Notes: generated from the sequence alone by a model not told the origin. 5,069 bases of DNA from an uncultured Mycoplasmatota bacterium (GCA_947572405.1 CANPBV010000094.1:1-5069); one strand, 5' to 3'; shown: positions 1-5,069, numbered from the stretch's first letter. Made by a program: numbers and translations.

Positions 1-38
1 ATATTTATTATAACATACTTTTTCATTTATCAGTCATA

Positions 39-54
39 AAGTTGAACACAACTT
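39..54 (+). other. small hairpin in the ffh leader
   Basis: AAGTTG (39-44) and CAACTT (49-54) are perfect inverted repeats around a 4-base AACA loop. No T-run follows directly, so this is not a convincing terminator. A weaker AAAAG/CTTTT hairpin (61-65 with 70-74) follows and runs into T71-T76. The pair could be the weak end of an upstream transcript or a structured ffh leader; the sequence does not decide. Confidence 0.3.
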
Positions 55-101
55 AAAAATAAAAGATAGCTTTTTTCCTTTTCTTATTATATAATTGAAA
101 T

Positions 102-107
102 AGGTGA
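102..107 (+). promoter_or_regulatory. ribosome binding site that fixes the ffh start
   Basis: AGGTGA sits five bases before the ATG at 113. An in-frame GTG at 104 lies inside this site, so it cannot be served by it. The start is therefore placed at ATG 113, which also gives the family's usual N-terminus (MFENLGDRLQ). Confidence 0.8.
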
Positions 108-112
108 TACAC

Positions 113-1420
113 ATGTTTGAAAACTTAGGAGACAGATTACAAAATGCCATTAACAAAATGAAAGGCTATGGAAAAATAACGGAAGAGAATATTAGCGAAA
201 TTACAAGAGAGATCAGACTGGCTTTATTAGAAGCAGATGTTAACTATCAAGTAGTAAAAGAGTTTATTCATAATGTTAAAGAAAAGGCTCTTGGAGAAGA
301 AGTTGCCAAAAGTTTAAAACCAGGTGAAGTCTTTGTAAAAATTGTAAAAGATGAACTTGTCGCTTTACTAGGGGGAGATAAGGAAGACCTAAATTTAAAA
401 GGAAATCCAGCAACTTTAATGTTAGTTGGTTTACAGGGAAGCGGAAAAACGACAACCATTGGGAAATTAGGTTTACTGTTACGTAAGAAATATCATAAAA
501 AACCGTTATTGGTAGCATGTGATGTTTATCGTCCAGCAGCCATCGACCAACTGAAACAATTGGGACGTGAACTTTCTATCGAAGTATATACAGAAGGAAA
601 AGGTGACCCTGTCCAAATATCCAAAAATGCCATAGAATATGCGAAACAAAATGGATTTGATTATGTTTTGATCGATACAGCAGGAAGACTGCATATTGAT
701 GAACCATTGATGCAAGAGTTAAAAAATATTGAAAATAACATTCATCCAGAAGAAATCCTACTTGTTATTGATAGTATGACAGGGCAAGATGCCATTCATG
801 TAATAGAAGGATTTCATAGTGAACTAAACTTAACTGGTGCAATTCTTACTAAACTAGATGGTGATACTAGAGGAGGAGCGGCCTTATCAGTAAGACATTT
901 AACACATGTTCCCATTAAATTTATTGGTGTGAGTGAGAAAATGGATGGATTAGAAGAATTTTATCCAGACCGCATGGCAACTCGTATTTTAGGCATGGGA
1001 GACTTAATGTCTATGATAGAAAAAGCAGAATCTGTAATAGACCAAGATGAGGCGATGAAGACCGCTAAAAAAATGGAGAGTGGAAAATTTGATTTGGAAG
1101 ACTTTTTAACCACATTTAAACAAATTAAAAAATTGGGGCCACTTGAAAATATTATTAAAATGATTCCAGGAATGTCTAAAGCGATTCCAAAAGATGTACA
1201 TATTGATCCAAAAGAAATTGCTCATATAGAAGCAATCATTTTATCAATGACACCAAAAGAAAGAAGGAATCCAGAAATATTAAAAGCGAGTAGAAAACAG
1301 AGAATTGCAAAAGGTAGTGGCAGAACTGTGGAAGAAGTTAATCGTTTATTAAAACAGTTTGACCAAATGAAATTGATGATGAAACAGATGAAAAGTGGAA
1401 AACTAAAAATGCCATTTTAA
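113..1420 (+). CDS. ffh: signal recognition particle protein Ffh (SRP54 GTPase)
   Basis: Ffh binds SRP RNA and the signal sequences of nascent membrane and secreted proteins. It delivers the ribosome to the receptor FtsY at the membrane, with GTP hydrolysis by both partners. The 435 residues are near the usual bacterial length. The N domain covers about 1-95. The G domain shows the P-loop GLQGSGKTTT (106-115), DVYRPAA (137-143), DTAGR (188-192), TKLDGDTRGGAAL (246-258) and the closing GVSEKMDGLEEFYPDR (272-287), where Ser replaces the commoner Gly of GxGEK. The M domain (about 297-435) has the LGPL finger region (341-344), the RNA-binding SRKQRIAKGSG (393-403), and a Met-rich tail ending MPF. 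The ATG at 113 is chosen over the GTG at 104 because of the AGGTGA at 102-107. The usual Firmicute neighbours ylxM (upstream) and rpsP (downstream) are absent, so the gene seems to be transcribed alone. Confidence 0.98.
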   Translation: MFENLGDRLQNAINKMKGYGKITEENISEITREIRLALLEADVNYQVVKEFIHNVKEKALGEEVAKSLKPGEVFVKIVKDELVALLGGDKEDLNLKGNPATLMLVGLQGSGKTTTIGKLGLLLRKKYHKKPLLVACDVYRPAAIDQLKQLGRELSIEVYTEGKGDPVQISKNAIEYAKQNGFDYVLIDTAGRLHIDEPLMQELKNIENNIHPEEILLVIDSMTGQDAIHVIEGFHSELNLTGAILTKLDGDTRGGAALSVRHLTHVPIKFIGVSEKMDGLEEFYPDRMATRILGMGDLMSMIEKAESVIDQDEAMKTAKKMESGKFDLEDFLTTFKQIKKLGPLENIIKMIPGMSKAIPKDVHIDPKEIAHIEAIILSMTPKERRNPEILKASRKQRIAKGSGRTVEEVNRLLKQFDQMKLMMKQMKSGKLKMPF

Positions 1421-1702
1421 TGAATGATTTTGGATTGATAAGAGTGCCTGAGATCGCTATTCTGTATCTCTAGTATGGTTGAAAAGATATTATCATGATC
1501 TTTATGTAATAGAATTTCATATAAAATATCAACAAAACATTCTATGGATAATATTCAATGGTAAAACGGCTATTGTAGTAATTTATTGGTGAAAATGTTG
1601 GGAAGTTAATTCATTATTAAGACTTGAATGATTGAGATATGGTTATGAAACTTATTATTTTAGTTTTATATTAATAGTTTAATGAGGAATTTGAAAAAGC
1701 AG
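1421..1702. other. gene-free stretch between ffh and its distal terminator
   Basis: About 280 bases hold no credible coding region. A 17-codon frame begins at the ATG overlapping the ffh stop (TAATG, 1420-1473), and a frame of about 38 codons opens with TTG at 1479. Neither has a ribosome binding site or any recognisable protein. Short inverted repeats occur: AAAGAT/ATCTTT (1483-1488 with 1498-1503) and ATAGAAT/ATTCTAT (1509-1515 with 1539-1545). Repeats like these are expected by chance in DNA this AT-rich. I see no SRP RNA, tRNA or riboswitch signature here. Confidence 0.6.
1435..1463 (+). promoter_or_regulatory. possible sigma-A promoter just after ffh
   Basis: TTGATA (1435-1440, five of six to TTGACA) and TATTCT (1458-1463, four of six to TATAAT) are separated by 17 bases. 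Transcription would begin near 1470 and reach the terminator at 1703-1740, giving an RNA of about 270 bases. The -10 box is weak and chance matches are common in AT-rich DNA. Confidence 0.25.
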
Positions 1703-1740
1703 AAAAGAGTAGGAATATATCATATTCACTCTTTTTTTTT
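1703..1740 (+). terminator. strong intrinsic terminator upstream of the coat gene
   Basis: AAAGAGT (1704-1710) pairs with ACTCTTT (1728-1734), and GAATAT (1713-1718) pairs with ATATTC (1722-1727). This gives a 13-pair stem with a 2-base bulge (1711-1712) and a 3-base loop. The downstream arm runs into an uninterrupted T-run (1732-1740). It would end transcription arriving from ffh or from a promoter in the gap. The other strand also has a partial T-rich exit (CTTTTTC opposite about 1692-1699), but no minus-strand gene needs it. Confidence 0.9.
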
Positions 1741-1743
1741 GTG

Positions 1744-1752
1744 CATAGAATA
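1744..1752 (+). promoter_or_regulatory. sporulation-type -10 box (sigma-K or sigma-E like) for the coat gene
   Basis: CATAGAATA matches the known mother-cell sigma-K -10 consensus CATANNNTA exactly. Its first eight bases match the sigma-E box CATACANT at all but one defined position. The -35 side is uncertain. An AC lies at 1728-1729 and TCATATT at 1720-1726, but both spacings are off the usual values, and both fall inside the preceding terminator. Transcription would begin near 1757-1760, just before the AAGGAGG at 1761-1767, leaving a very short leader. Confidence 0.45.
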
Positions 1753-1774
1753 AACTAGGTAAGGAGGAATAAAT

Positions 1775-2032
1775 ATGTTGTTTAACAAAAGATGTTGTCA
1801 AGATATGATGATGCCACAAAATGGTATGGATTGTTGCAATCGTGAAATCGTAGAACCAGCTATCAACAAATGTATTGAAAGAGAATTTTATCACGAAGTT
1901 CCACATGTATGCCCAATTCATACACATGTAATCAACAAACATATCTATAAACACACTTATACACCACAATATACTTGCTCAGAAGAAAATCAAGTATGTA
2001 ATATTGATTGTGGCGGTTGTTCTGGTTTTTAG
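1775..2032 (+). CDS. CotD-like spore coat protein, Cys/His-rich
   Basis: This 85-residue protein has no signal peptide and no membrane segment. It has ten Cys (7, 8, 20, 21, 33, 46, 68, 75, 79, 82) and six His (40, 44, 49, 51, 56, 60). The core at about 42-75 reads VPHVCPIHTHVINKHIYKHT followed by TPQYTCSEENQVC, which resembles the HP.HT..VNHH..H pattern of the CotD inner spore coat family. CotD proteins are made in the mother cell late in sporulation and are packed into the coat; the Cys pairs fit disulphide cross-linking (inference). The start is firm, because AAGGAGG (1761-1767) lies seven bases before the ATG. The gene stands alone, between a terminator at 1703-1740 and one at 2032-2060, with a sporulation-type -10 box at 1744. 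The family call rests on pattern memory, and the extra Cys count is higher than in Bacillus CotD. Confidence 0.7.
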   Translation: MLFNKRCCQDMMMPQNGMDCCNREIVEPAINKCIEREFYHEVPHVCPIHTHVINKHIYKHTYTPQYTCSEENQVCNIDCGGCSGF

Positions 2033-2060
2033 GAAGGGTTCTTTAGACCCTTTTCTTTTT
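2032..2060 (+). terminator. intrinsic terminator of the coat gene
   Basis: AAGGGT (2034-2039) pairs with ACCCTT (2047-2052), with possible G-T extensions on both sides and a loop of five to seven bases. The stem is followed by a T-rich tract with a single C (2051-2060). It begins right at the stop codon of the coat gene. Confidence 0.9.
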
Positions 2061-2092
2061 TGAAAGAATAGATAATAAAAAAGGTGAGGGTT

Positions 2093-2308
2093 ATGGAAAG
2101 TAAATTCTTTTATAGTTATTGTGGGAAAAAAAACATAATGAGAAAAATTGTGTAAAAAGTGTTTTAAAATTGGATCCAAATAATCATTTATTTTGAGAAG
2201 GCCCCAAATCAAAGAAAATTGTGAAATGGTAGTAGAAAAAATAAAAAATATAAACAAGGAGATGAGATTATTTTAGATGATATTGAACAAAGAAAACCAT
2301 GTAAATAG
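2093..2308 (+). pseudogene. decayed small Cys-containing (zinc-ribbon-like) protein gene
   Basis: A good ribosome binding site (AAGGTGAGG, 2081-2089) precedes an ATG that opens only 20 codons, including YCGKKN, before TAA at 2153. Coding-like text continues in the other frames. NEKNCVKSVLKLDPNNHLF follows from 2137, then an in-frame TGA (2194-2196), then EGPKSK. From about 2214 the next frame reads ENCEMVVEKIKNINK, and from 2261 the original frame reads DEIILDDIEQRKPCK to TAG at 2306-2308. Each change of frame equals the loss of one base, and the first lies at or just after an A8 run (2126-2133). Joined, the pieces make one protein of about 70 residues with several Cys, starting like a zinc ribbon (CGKKN). 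Its function is unknown. Lying just after a coat gene, it may have been spore-related (inference). A cluster of sequencing errors is the main alternative. Confidence 0.6.
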
Positions 2309-2419
2309 GAAATAAAAACTACTAGAGAGCATATATTAACTTGTATTCTTTTATTGTGCCTTAGCGATTGATTAAATTTAAACTTCGATTCTTTTTTTAT
2401 TTCTTGCAACCATTATATA

Positions 2420-2448
2420 TTGTTTCATTTAAAAAAGTATGTTAAAAT
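2420..2448 (+). promoter_or_regulatory. sigma-A promoter of the three-gene operon
   Basis: TTGTTT (2420-2425) and TAAAAT (2443-2448) are 17 bases apart, and a TGn extension (2440-2442) stands before the -10 box. Transcription would begin near 2455, leaving a leader of about 17 bases that holds AGGTGA (2460-2465), six bases before the ATG at 2472. No operator-like repeat is seen. This is a housekeeping-type promoter, unlike that of the coat gene upstream. Confidence 0.65.
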
Positions 2449-2471
2449 GTATATATGGTAGGTGATTGTAG

Positions 2472-4091
2472 ATGACAGCAAACAAAACAATAGAAATATT
2501 ACAACAACAAATAGATAAGCTGAATCAAGAGCAAACTGAGACCAAATGGAATGAAAAGGACAAAAAATTATTTGAAAAGTTTTTAGAATTGGTGCATGAT
2601 GATCCCTTTCGAATCTTTTATGCCGATGGAGGTGAAGTTCACCGTATTTTAGAACTTGTTTACCCTGAATCAGTAAAAGTAAGAATAGAAGAACTGTTTA
2701 GAATAAAATATGTATATGATGGTTTTTTAAAATACGGAGAAGTAGTAAAACCTCAAATAGAAATAGAAAGACCAAATTTGGAGACCTTAATTAAAGATAT
2801 ATCTGATCATTATTTGGATGTTTATCGAAAAAGAAAAAAAGTGAAAGAAAATGCGATCAAAAATTGTAGGGCTGTGTTAGAAAAGTCTAATAAAAGATGT
2901 TATATTACAATGGAAGATTGTAGCTTATTATTGGATATAGCAGATAGTCATGAAAGAACTCTTGTTGAAAAGATACTTGTTATGGAGGAAGTTTTAGAAA
3001 ATAACAATGTAGCCATTCAAGAATTACTAAAATTAAAAATCACGCAAAAAGCACCTGCAAAAGCAGAAGTAAAAGAAATTTCATTTGATGAACCCGATAC
3101 GGATGAATTGGAAGCAACTGTTTCAGAAACATCGGGGGATATGCCTGTTGTTTCTATGATAGAACCAGATGAGGTAGAAGAGTTTTACAAAGAGGAACCA
3201 GAGTATGTCGAAATGGAAGAAATTTCGTTTGATGATCCAGAAGAAGAATACGAAGAAGAAGCACCTGAAGAACCAAAAATGATAGATCAATATGATGAAA
3301 TAGAACTGTCTGATTCAGAAGAAAATATAGAGTCGGATAGGCCAAAAGAAAGTTATATTGAACTTTATTTACATGCTTTAGAAGAAATTGATCCAACTGA
3401 TATTTTAGCAATTCATAGTGCGCTTCCGAACCTTCATATGCCAAACTTTAGTGAGATTATGAATTCATTAATTGCGGAATTAAAAAAACAGATAGCCGAT
3501 ATTAAAGAACAAGAACAGGACAGTGATCTTAAAACAGTTAGGGCTTTAAGAGATGAACTAGGAAGAGCTCAGCAACTATTGAAAACGATGTCTAATTATT
3601 TGGAGAAAAACGAAAGTAAAGAAGAGGAAAAGAAAGAAAAAATTGTGGAAGGTGAGGAAATACAATTATTGTTATTAGAAACGGAAGATGGCGATTCTTT
3701 AATCGAAAAGGATTTTAAAAAACAATTAGATGAATCGCAGTATCAAATTGCAATGAAACTTTTTCAAACTTTAGAGCAATTTGGAGATCCAGCATATCGC
3801 TTGAAAGCAAAACAAAGCCCAATTTCTGGGATTATGGAATTGACAGAAAAAGGGGTGCATATTTTCTTTGAACCTTTTGCAGATAATACTTATATTGTAA
3901 TCGCACTTTTGGCTGAAAAAAATGGATATTCCTCTTGGGTACAAGATAAACTGCGGTTACGCCATTGCTTATTTCAAAGACAGGAAAAAGCAATGCAACG
4001 GAGATGGAATCAACATGGAACTAGGAACACAATGTTGCTCGGAAGTGAAGCAGCGTATTTAGATATGCAAGATATGGCAGAAATGAGGTAG
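2472..4091 (+). CDS. large acidic modular protein with a RelE/HigB-like C-terminal domain; function unknown
   Basis: I do not recognise this 539-residue protein as a named family. It has no signal peptide and no membrane segment, so it is presumably cytoplasmic. Visible parts are: a helical N-terminal domain (about 1-190) with a basic patch YRKRKKVK (118-125); a very acidic, Pro-containing, probably disordered linker (about 195-290) carrying EISFDEP (202-208) and EISFDDP (250-256); a helical, coiled-coil-like block (about 293-390); and a C-terminal alpha/beta domain (about 395-508). The last shows two helices, then YRLKAKQSPISGIMEL (442-457), GVHIFF (461-466), NTYIVIALLAEK (472-483) and a final basic helix. 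That order is the pattern of RelE/HigB (Gp49-like) toxins. The usual Arg of GxxELR is Thr458 and the Arg of the YRIFY strand is His463, so RNase activity is doubtful. It is first in a tight operon; the start is supported by AGGTGA at 2460-2465. It could instead be a scaffold or adaptor. Confidence 0.9.
   Translation: MTANKTIEILQQQIDKLNQEQTETKWNEKDKKLFEKFLELVHDDPFRIFYADGGEVHRILELVYPESVKVRIEELFRIKYVYDGFLKYGEVVKPQIEIERPNLETLIKDISDHYLDVYRKRKKVKENAIKNCRAVLEKSNKRCYITMEDCSLLLDIADSHERTLVEKILVMEEVLENNNVAIQELLKLKITQKAPAKAEVKEISFDEPDTDELEATVSETSGDMPVVSMIEPDEVEEFYKEEPEYVEMEEISFDDPEEEYEEEAPEEPKMIDQYDEIELSDSEENIESDRPKESYIELYLHALEEIDPTDILAIHSALPNLHMPNFSEIMNSLIAELKKQIADIKEQEQDSDLKTVRALRDELGRAQQLLKTMSNYLEKNESKEEEKKEKIVEGEEIQLLLLETEDGDSLIEKDFKKQLDESQYQIAMKLFQTLEQFGDPAYRLKAKQSPISGIMELTEKGVHIFFEPFADNTYIVIALLAEKNGYSSWVQDKLRLRHCLFQRQEKAMQRRWNQHGTRNTMLLGSEAAYLDMQDMAEMR
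3075..3239 (+). repeat. two copies of an EISFD(E/D)P peptide motif in the acidic linker
   Basis: Codons at 3075-3095 encode EISFDEP and codons at 3219-3239 encode EISFDDP, 48 residues apart. The codons differ at several third positions, so the peptide rather than the DNA seems conserved. The region between is rich in Glu and Asp, and a looser echo (EIELSDSEEN) follows at residues 276-285. A short docking motif in a disordered linker is the natural reading (inference). Confidence 0.55.
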
Positions 4092-4097
4092 GTTTTA

Positions 4098-4394
4098 ATG
4101 AAAAATTTTATTATGAGTTTACAACAAAGAAAACAGGAAACAGAAGTATTAAAAGAGTGCCAAGAAATGTTAAATAGTGGTGCTGAAGAATATGAAGTAG
4201 AATTACATGCTTTATATACAGATATGGTAAAAGAAATTTTAACGACAATTGAAGAAAAAGATATTCAATTAGGAGATGTGGCAGATTTCTTAGATTTTAG
4301 TGAAGAACAATTGCTGGAGTATTTAGAATTCAAAAAAGAGGATTATGCTACTTATCATTTGTTGTTGAAATATGTATCATGCTACGGAAATTAA
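4098..4394 (+). CDS. small protein with an XRE/HigA-like helix-turn-helix pattern; function unknown
   Basis: This 98-residue helical protein has two parts. Residues 1-40 are polar helix. Residues 40-93 carry the hydrophobic spacing of an XRE-type HTH: VKEILTTIEEKDIQLGDVA (44-62), DFLDFSEEQLLEYLE (63-77), then a closing helix YATYHLLLKYV (83-93). In HigA-type antitoxins the matching line is roughly 'L..ar...gLtq.elA..lgvs...ls.lE', with a similar closing helix. Here the presumed recognition helix is acidic (SEEQLLEYLEF), so DNA binding is doubtful and a protein-binding role is as likely. It starts six bases after the previous stop. Its GAGGTAGG site (4085-4092) spans that stop codon, which points to coupled translation. 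ATG 4113 is a weaker alternative start, with no site of its own. A toxin-like gene followed by an HTH-like gene matches HigBA order. Confidence 0.88.
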   Translation: MKNFIMSLQQRKQETEVLKECQEMLNSGAEEYEVELHALYTDMVKEILTTIEEKDIQLGDVADFLDFSEEQLLEYLEFKKEDYATYHLLLKYVSCYGN

Positions 4395-4407
4395 GAGGAG
4401 CTAAAAC

Positions 4408-4995
4408 ATGAAAGAGGAAATAAGAAAACAATTAGTGAAGTTACTAGATAAGCATATTAAAGTTTTGGGGAAAAAAGAAGCAGAACATGAGGATCTTCAT
4501 TTTGTTGTAGAGGTGTTAAATAGCCTGCTTGGTAAGATCAATGAAAACGAATTAGAATCCTTATTAGAAATAGATGAAAATGAATTAAAGGATTTAGAAC
4601 ATTTATTCAAAGATGAAAAAGAAAAATCCCTAATTCATCGTGTTTCAGGAGTTCGATATTTGGTAGCAGGAATTCATGATAAGCATGTTCATATAGATAT
4701 TACAAAAGATCAAAAACAAATGATTGCTAGTTTTCTTAAATTATTACAGGAAAAGAAAAATATGATAGTCCCTGTATTAGCCCGTGATAAAGGAACCTTG
4801 GAACAGGATAAATCCAAACAATTATTGGAAAAATTGGAAGATTTAAACAATAGGACTTATTTAAGTGAAGTAGACGATATCAAAAGACTATTTGGAGAAT
4901 TTGATATTTCCATAGAAAATCAATATGAAATTTTATATTCTGTACTAGAGCATAATCAATTGGTATATACTTCATTGAAACAAAGTTTAAATTAG
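4408..4995 (+). CDS. helical protein of unknown function, last gene of the operon
   Basis: This 195-residue, charged, mostly helical protein has no Cys, no signal peptide and no membrane segment. I do not recognise the family. An N-terminal helical region (1-75) holds INENELESLLEIDENELKDL (44-63), which lines up without gaps with the HTH-like segment of the preceding 98-residue protein. A short segment likely to form beta strands (VRYLVAGIHDKHVHIDI, 82-98) comes next, then two or three helices. The end (about 139-183, including LNNRTYLSEVDDIKRLF) resembles residues 134-179 of the first protein of the operon. The ribosome binding site AGAGGAG (4394-4400) overlaps the last base of the upstream TAA, seven bases before the ATG. 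With 13 bases between the genes it is clearly co-transcribed. It may be a partner or paralogous module of the other two products (inference). Confidence 0.88.
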   Translation: MKEEIRKQLVKLLDKHIKVLGKKEAEHEDLHFVVEVLNSLLGKINENELESLLEIDENELKDLEHLFKDEKEKSLIHRVSGVRYLVAGIHDKHVHIDITKDQKQMIASFLKLLQEKKNMIVPVLARDKGTLEQDKSKQLLEKLEDLNNRTYLSEVDDIKRLFGEFDISIENQYEILYSVLEHNQLVYTSLKQSLN

Positions 4996-5020
4996 TCAAC
5001 TAAATTGTTGACCTTTTTCT
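4995..5020 (+). terminator. intrinsic terminator of the three-gene operon
   Basis: GTCAAC (4995-5000) pairs with GTTGAC (5007-5012) around a 6-base loop, followed by CTTTTTCTT. The G of the TAG stop codon is the first base of the stem, so gene and terminator are fused. The short stem makes it moderate rather than strong. Confidence 0.75.
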
Positions 5021-5047
5021 TAGTGTAAAGAGTTATGGGGATTTTGA

Positions 5048-5069
5048 ATGAAAAAAGTAAAAATCCTTT
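5048..5069 (+). CDS. start of a further gene, cut by the window edge
   Basis: An ATG at 5048 opens a frame reading MKKVKIL that runs off the window. TATGGGGA (5035-5042), with its GGGG seven bases before the ATG, could serve as a modest ribosome binding site. Basic residues followed by hydrophobic ones would suit either a cytoplasmic beta strand or the start of a signal peptide; seven codons cannot tell. It follows the terminator at 4995-5020, and I see no clear promoter in the 27 bases between. Expression may depend on read-through or on an unusual promoter. Confidence 0.45.

Noticed and set aside
42..70. TTGAAC as a -35 box for ffh
   Set aside because: The hexamers at proper distance (GATAGC and its neighbours) are poor -10 boxes, and TTGAAC is part of the hairpin at 39-54.
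90..95. Perfect TATAAT before ffh
   Set aside because: It would start transcription around 102, on top of the AGGTGA ribosome site (102-107), and no -35-like hexamer lies 16-18 bases upstream. It is probably chance in AT-rich DNA.
1420..1473. 17-codon frame overlapping the ffh stop (TAATG)
   Set aside because: The overlap looks like translational coupling, but the peptide is very short, unrecognised, and followed by no coding text in the same frame.
1479..1600. Open frame from TTG of about 38 codons
   Set aside because: It has no ribosome site, an unusual start codon and no recognisable protein pattern.
1703..1740. Reading the strong terminator as the end of an SRP RNA gene lying next to ffh
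   Set aside because: The conserved SRP RNA apical loop (GGAAGCAGC-like) is missing from 1421-1740 on both strands.
1679..1969. Minus-strand 96-codon frame across the coat gene
   Set aside because: It runs through the strong terminator hairpin and the well-supported plus-strand coat gene, and shows no protein pattern of its own.
2360..2400. Palindrome TTAAATTTAA followed by a T-run at about 2393-2399
   Set aside because: A self-complementary AT-only stretch without a loop or GC pairs would not make a working terminator.
3154..3444. 96-codon open frame on the minus strand inside the acidic linker
   Set aside because: It is a shadow of Glu/Asp-rich codons (GAA/GAT read backwards as TTC/ATC), with no ribosome site.

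Overview
This window comes from the chromosome of a low-GC, spore-forming Firmicute. The DNA is strongly AT-rich, every supported gene lies on the + strand, the ribosome binding sites are of the GGAGG/AGGTGA type, and UGA is used as a stop rather than as Trp (no in-frame TGA in the intact genes). An ordinary Ffh gene and a CotD-like spore-coat gene suggest the class Bacilli (the Erysipelotrichia or RF39-like side). That placement is inference; no rRNA is present.

Layout. (1) Positions 1-112 are the leader of ffh, with a small perfect hairpin. (2) Positions 113-1420 encode Ffh (SRP54), the GTPase of the signal recognition particle, complete and with all its motifs. (3) Positions 1421-1702 have no credible protein gene. 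The stretch opens with a possible promoter and ends in a very strong intrinsic terminator (1703-1740), so it is either a long ffh 3' tail or a small RNA. (4) Positions 1775-2032 encode an 85-residue Cys/His-rich CotD-type spore coat protein. It has a perfect AAGGAGG site, a CATANNNTA sigma-K/sigma-E-like -10 box pressed against the preceding terminator, and its own terminator. (5) Positions 2093-2308 hold the wreck of a ~70-residue Cys-containing small protein, with three apparent one-base deletions and one in-frame TGA. (6) Positions 2420-5020 are a self-contained three-gene operon, with a good sigma-A promoter, three tightly spaced genes, and a terminator that begins in the last stop codon. 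(7) A new gene seems to begin at 5048 and runs off the window.

The most interesting part is the three-gene operon. I do not recognise the genes as a named system. The first encodes a 539-residue, highly acidic, modular protein whose last ~120 residues look like a RelE/HigB (Gp49-like) toxin fold that has lost its usual basic catalytic positions. The second encodes a 98-residue protein whose C-terminal half has the hydrophobic pattern of an XRE/HigA helix-turn-helix. The third encodes a 195-residue helical protein that seems to repeat pieces of the other two. This toxin-like-then-HTH-like order recalls HigBA. I infer a domesticated toxin-antitoxin pair turned to a structural or regulatory role, possibly linked to sporulation given the coat gene upstream. 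This is a hypothesis from reading patterns, not an established function.
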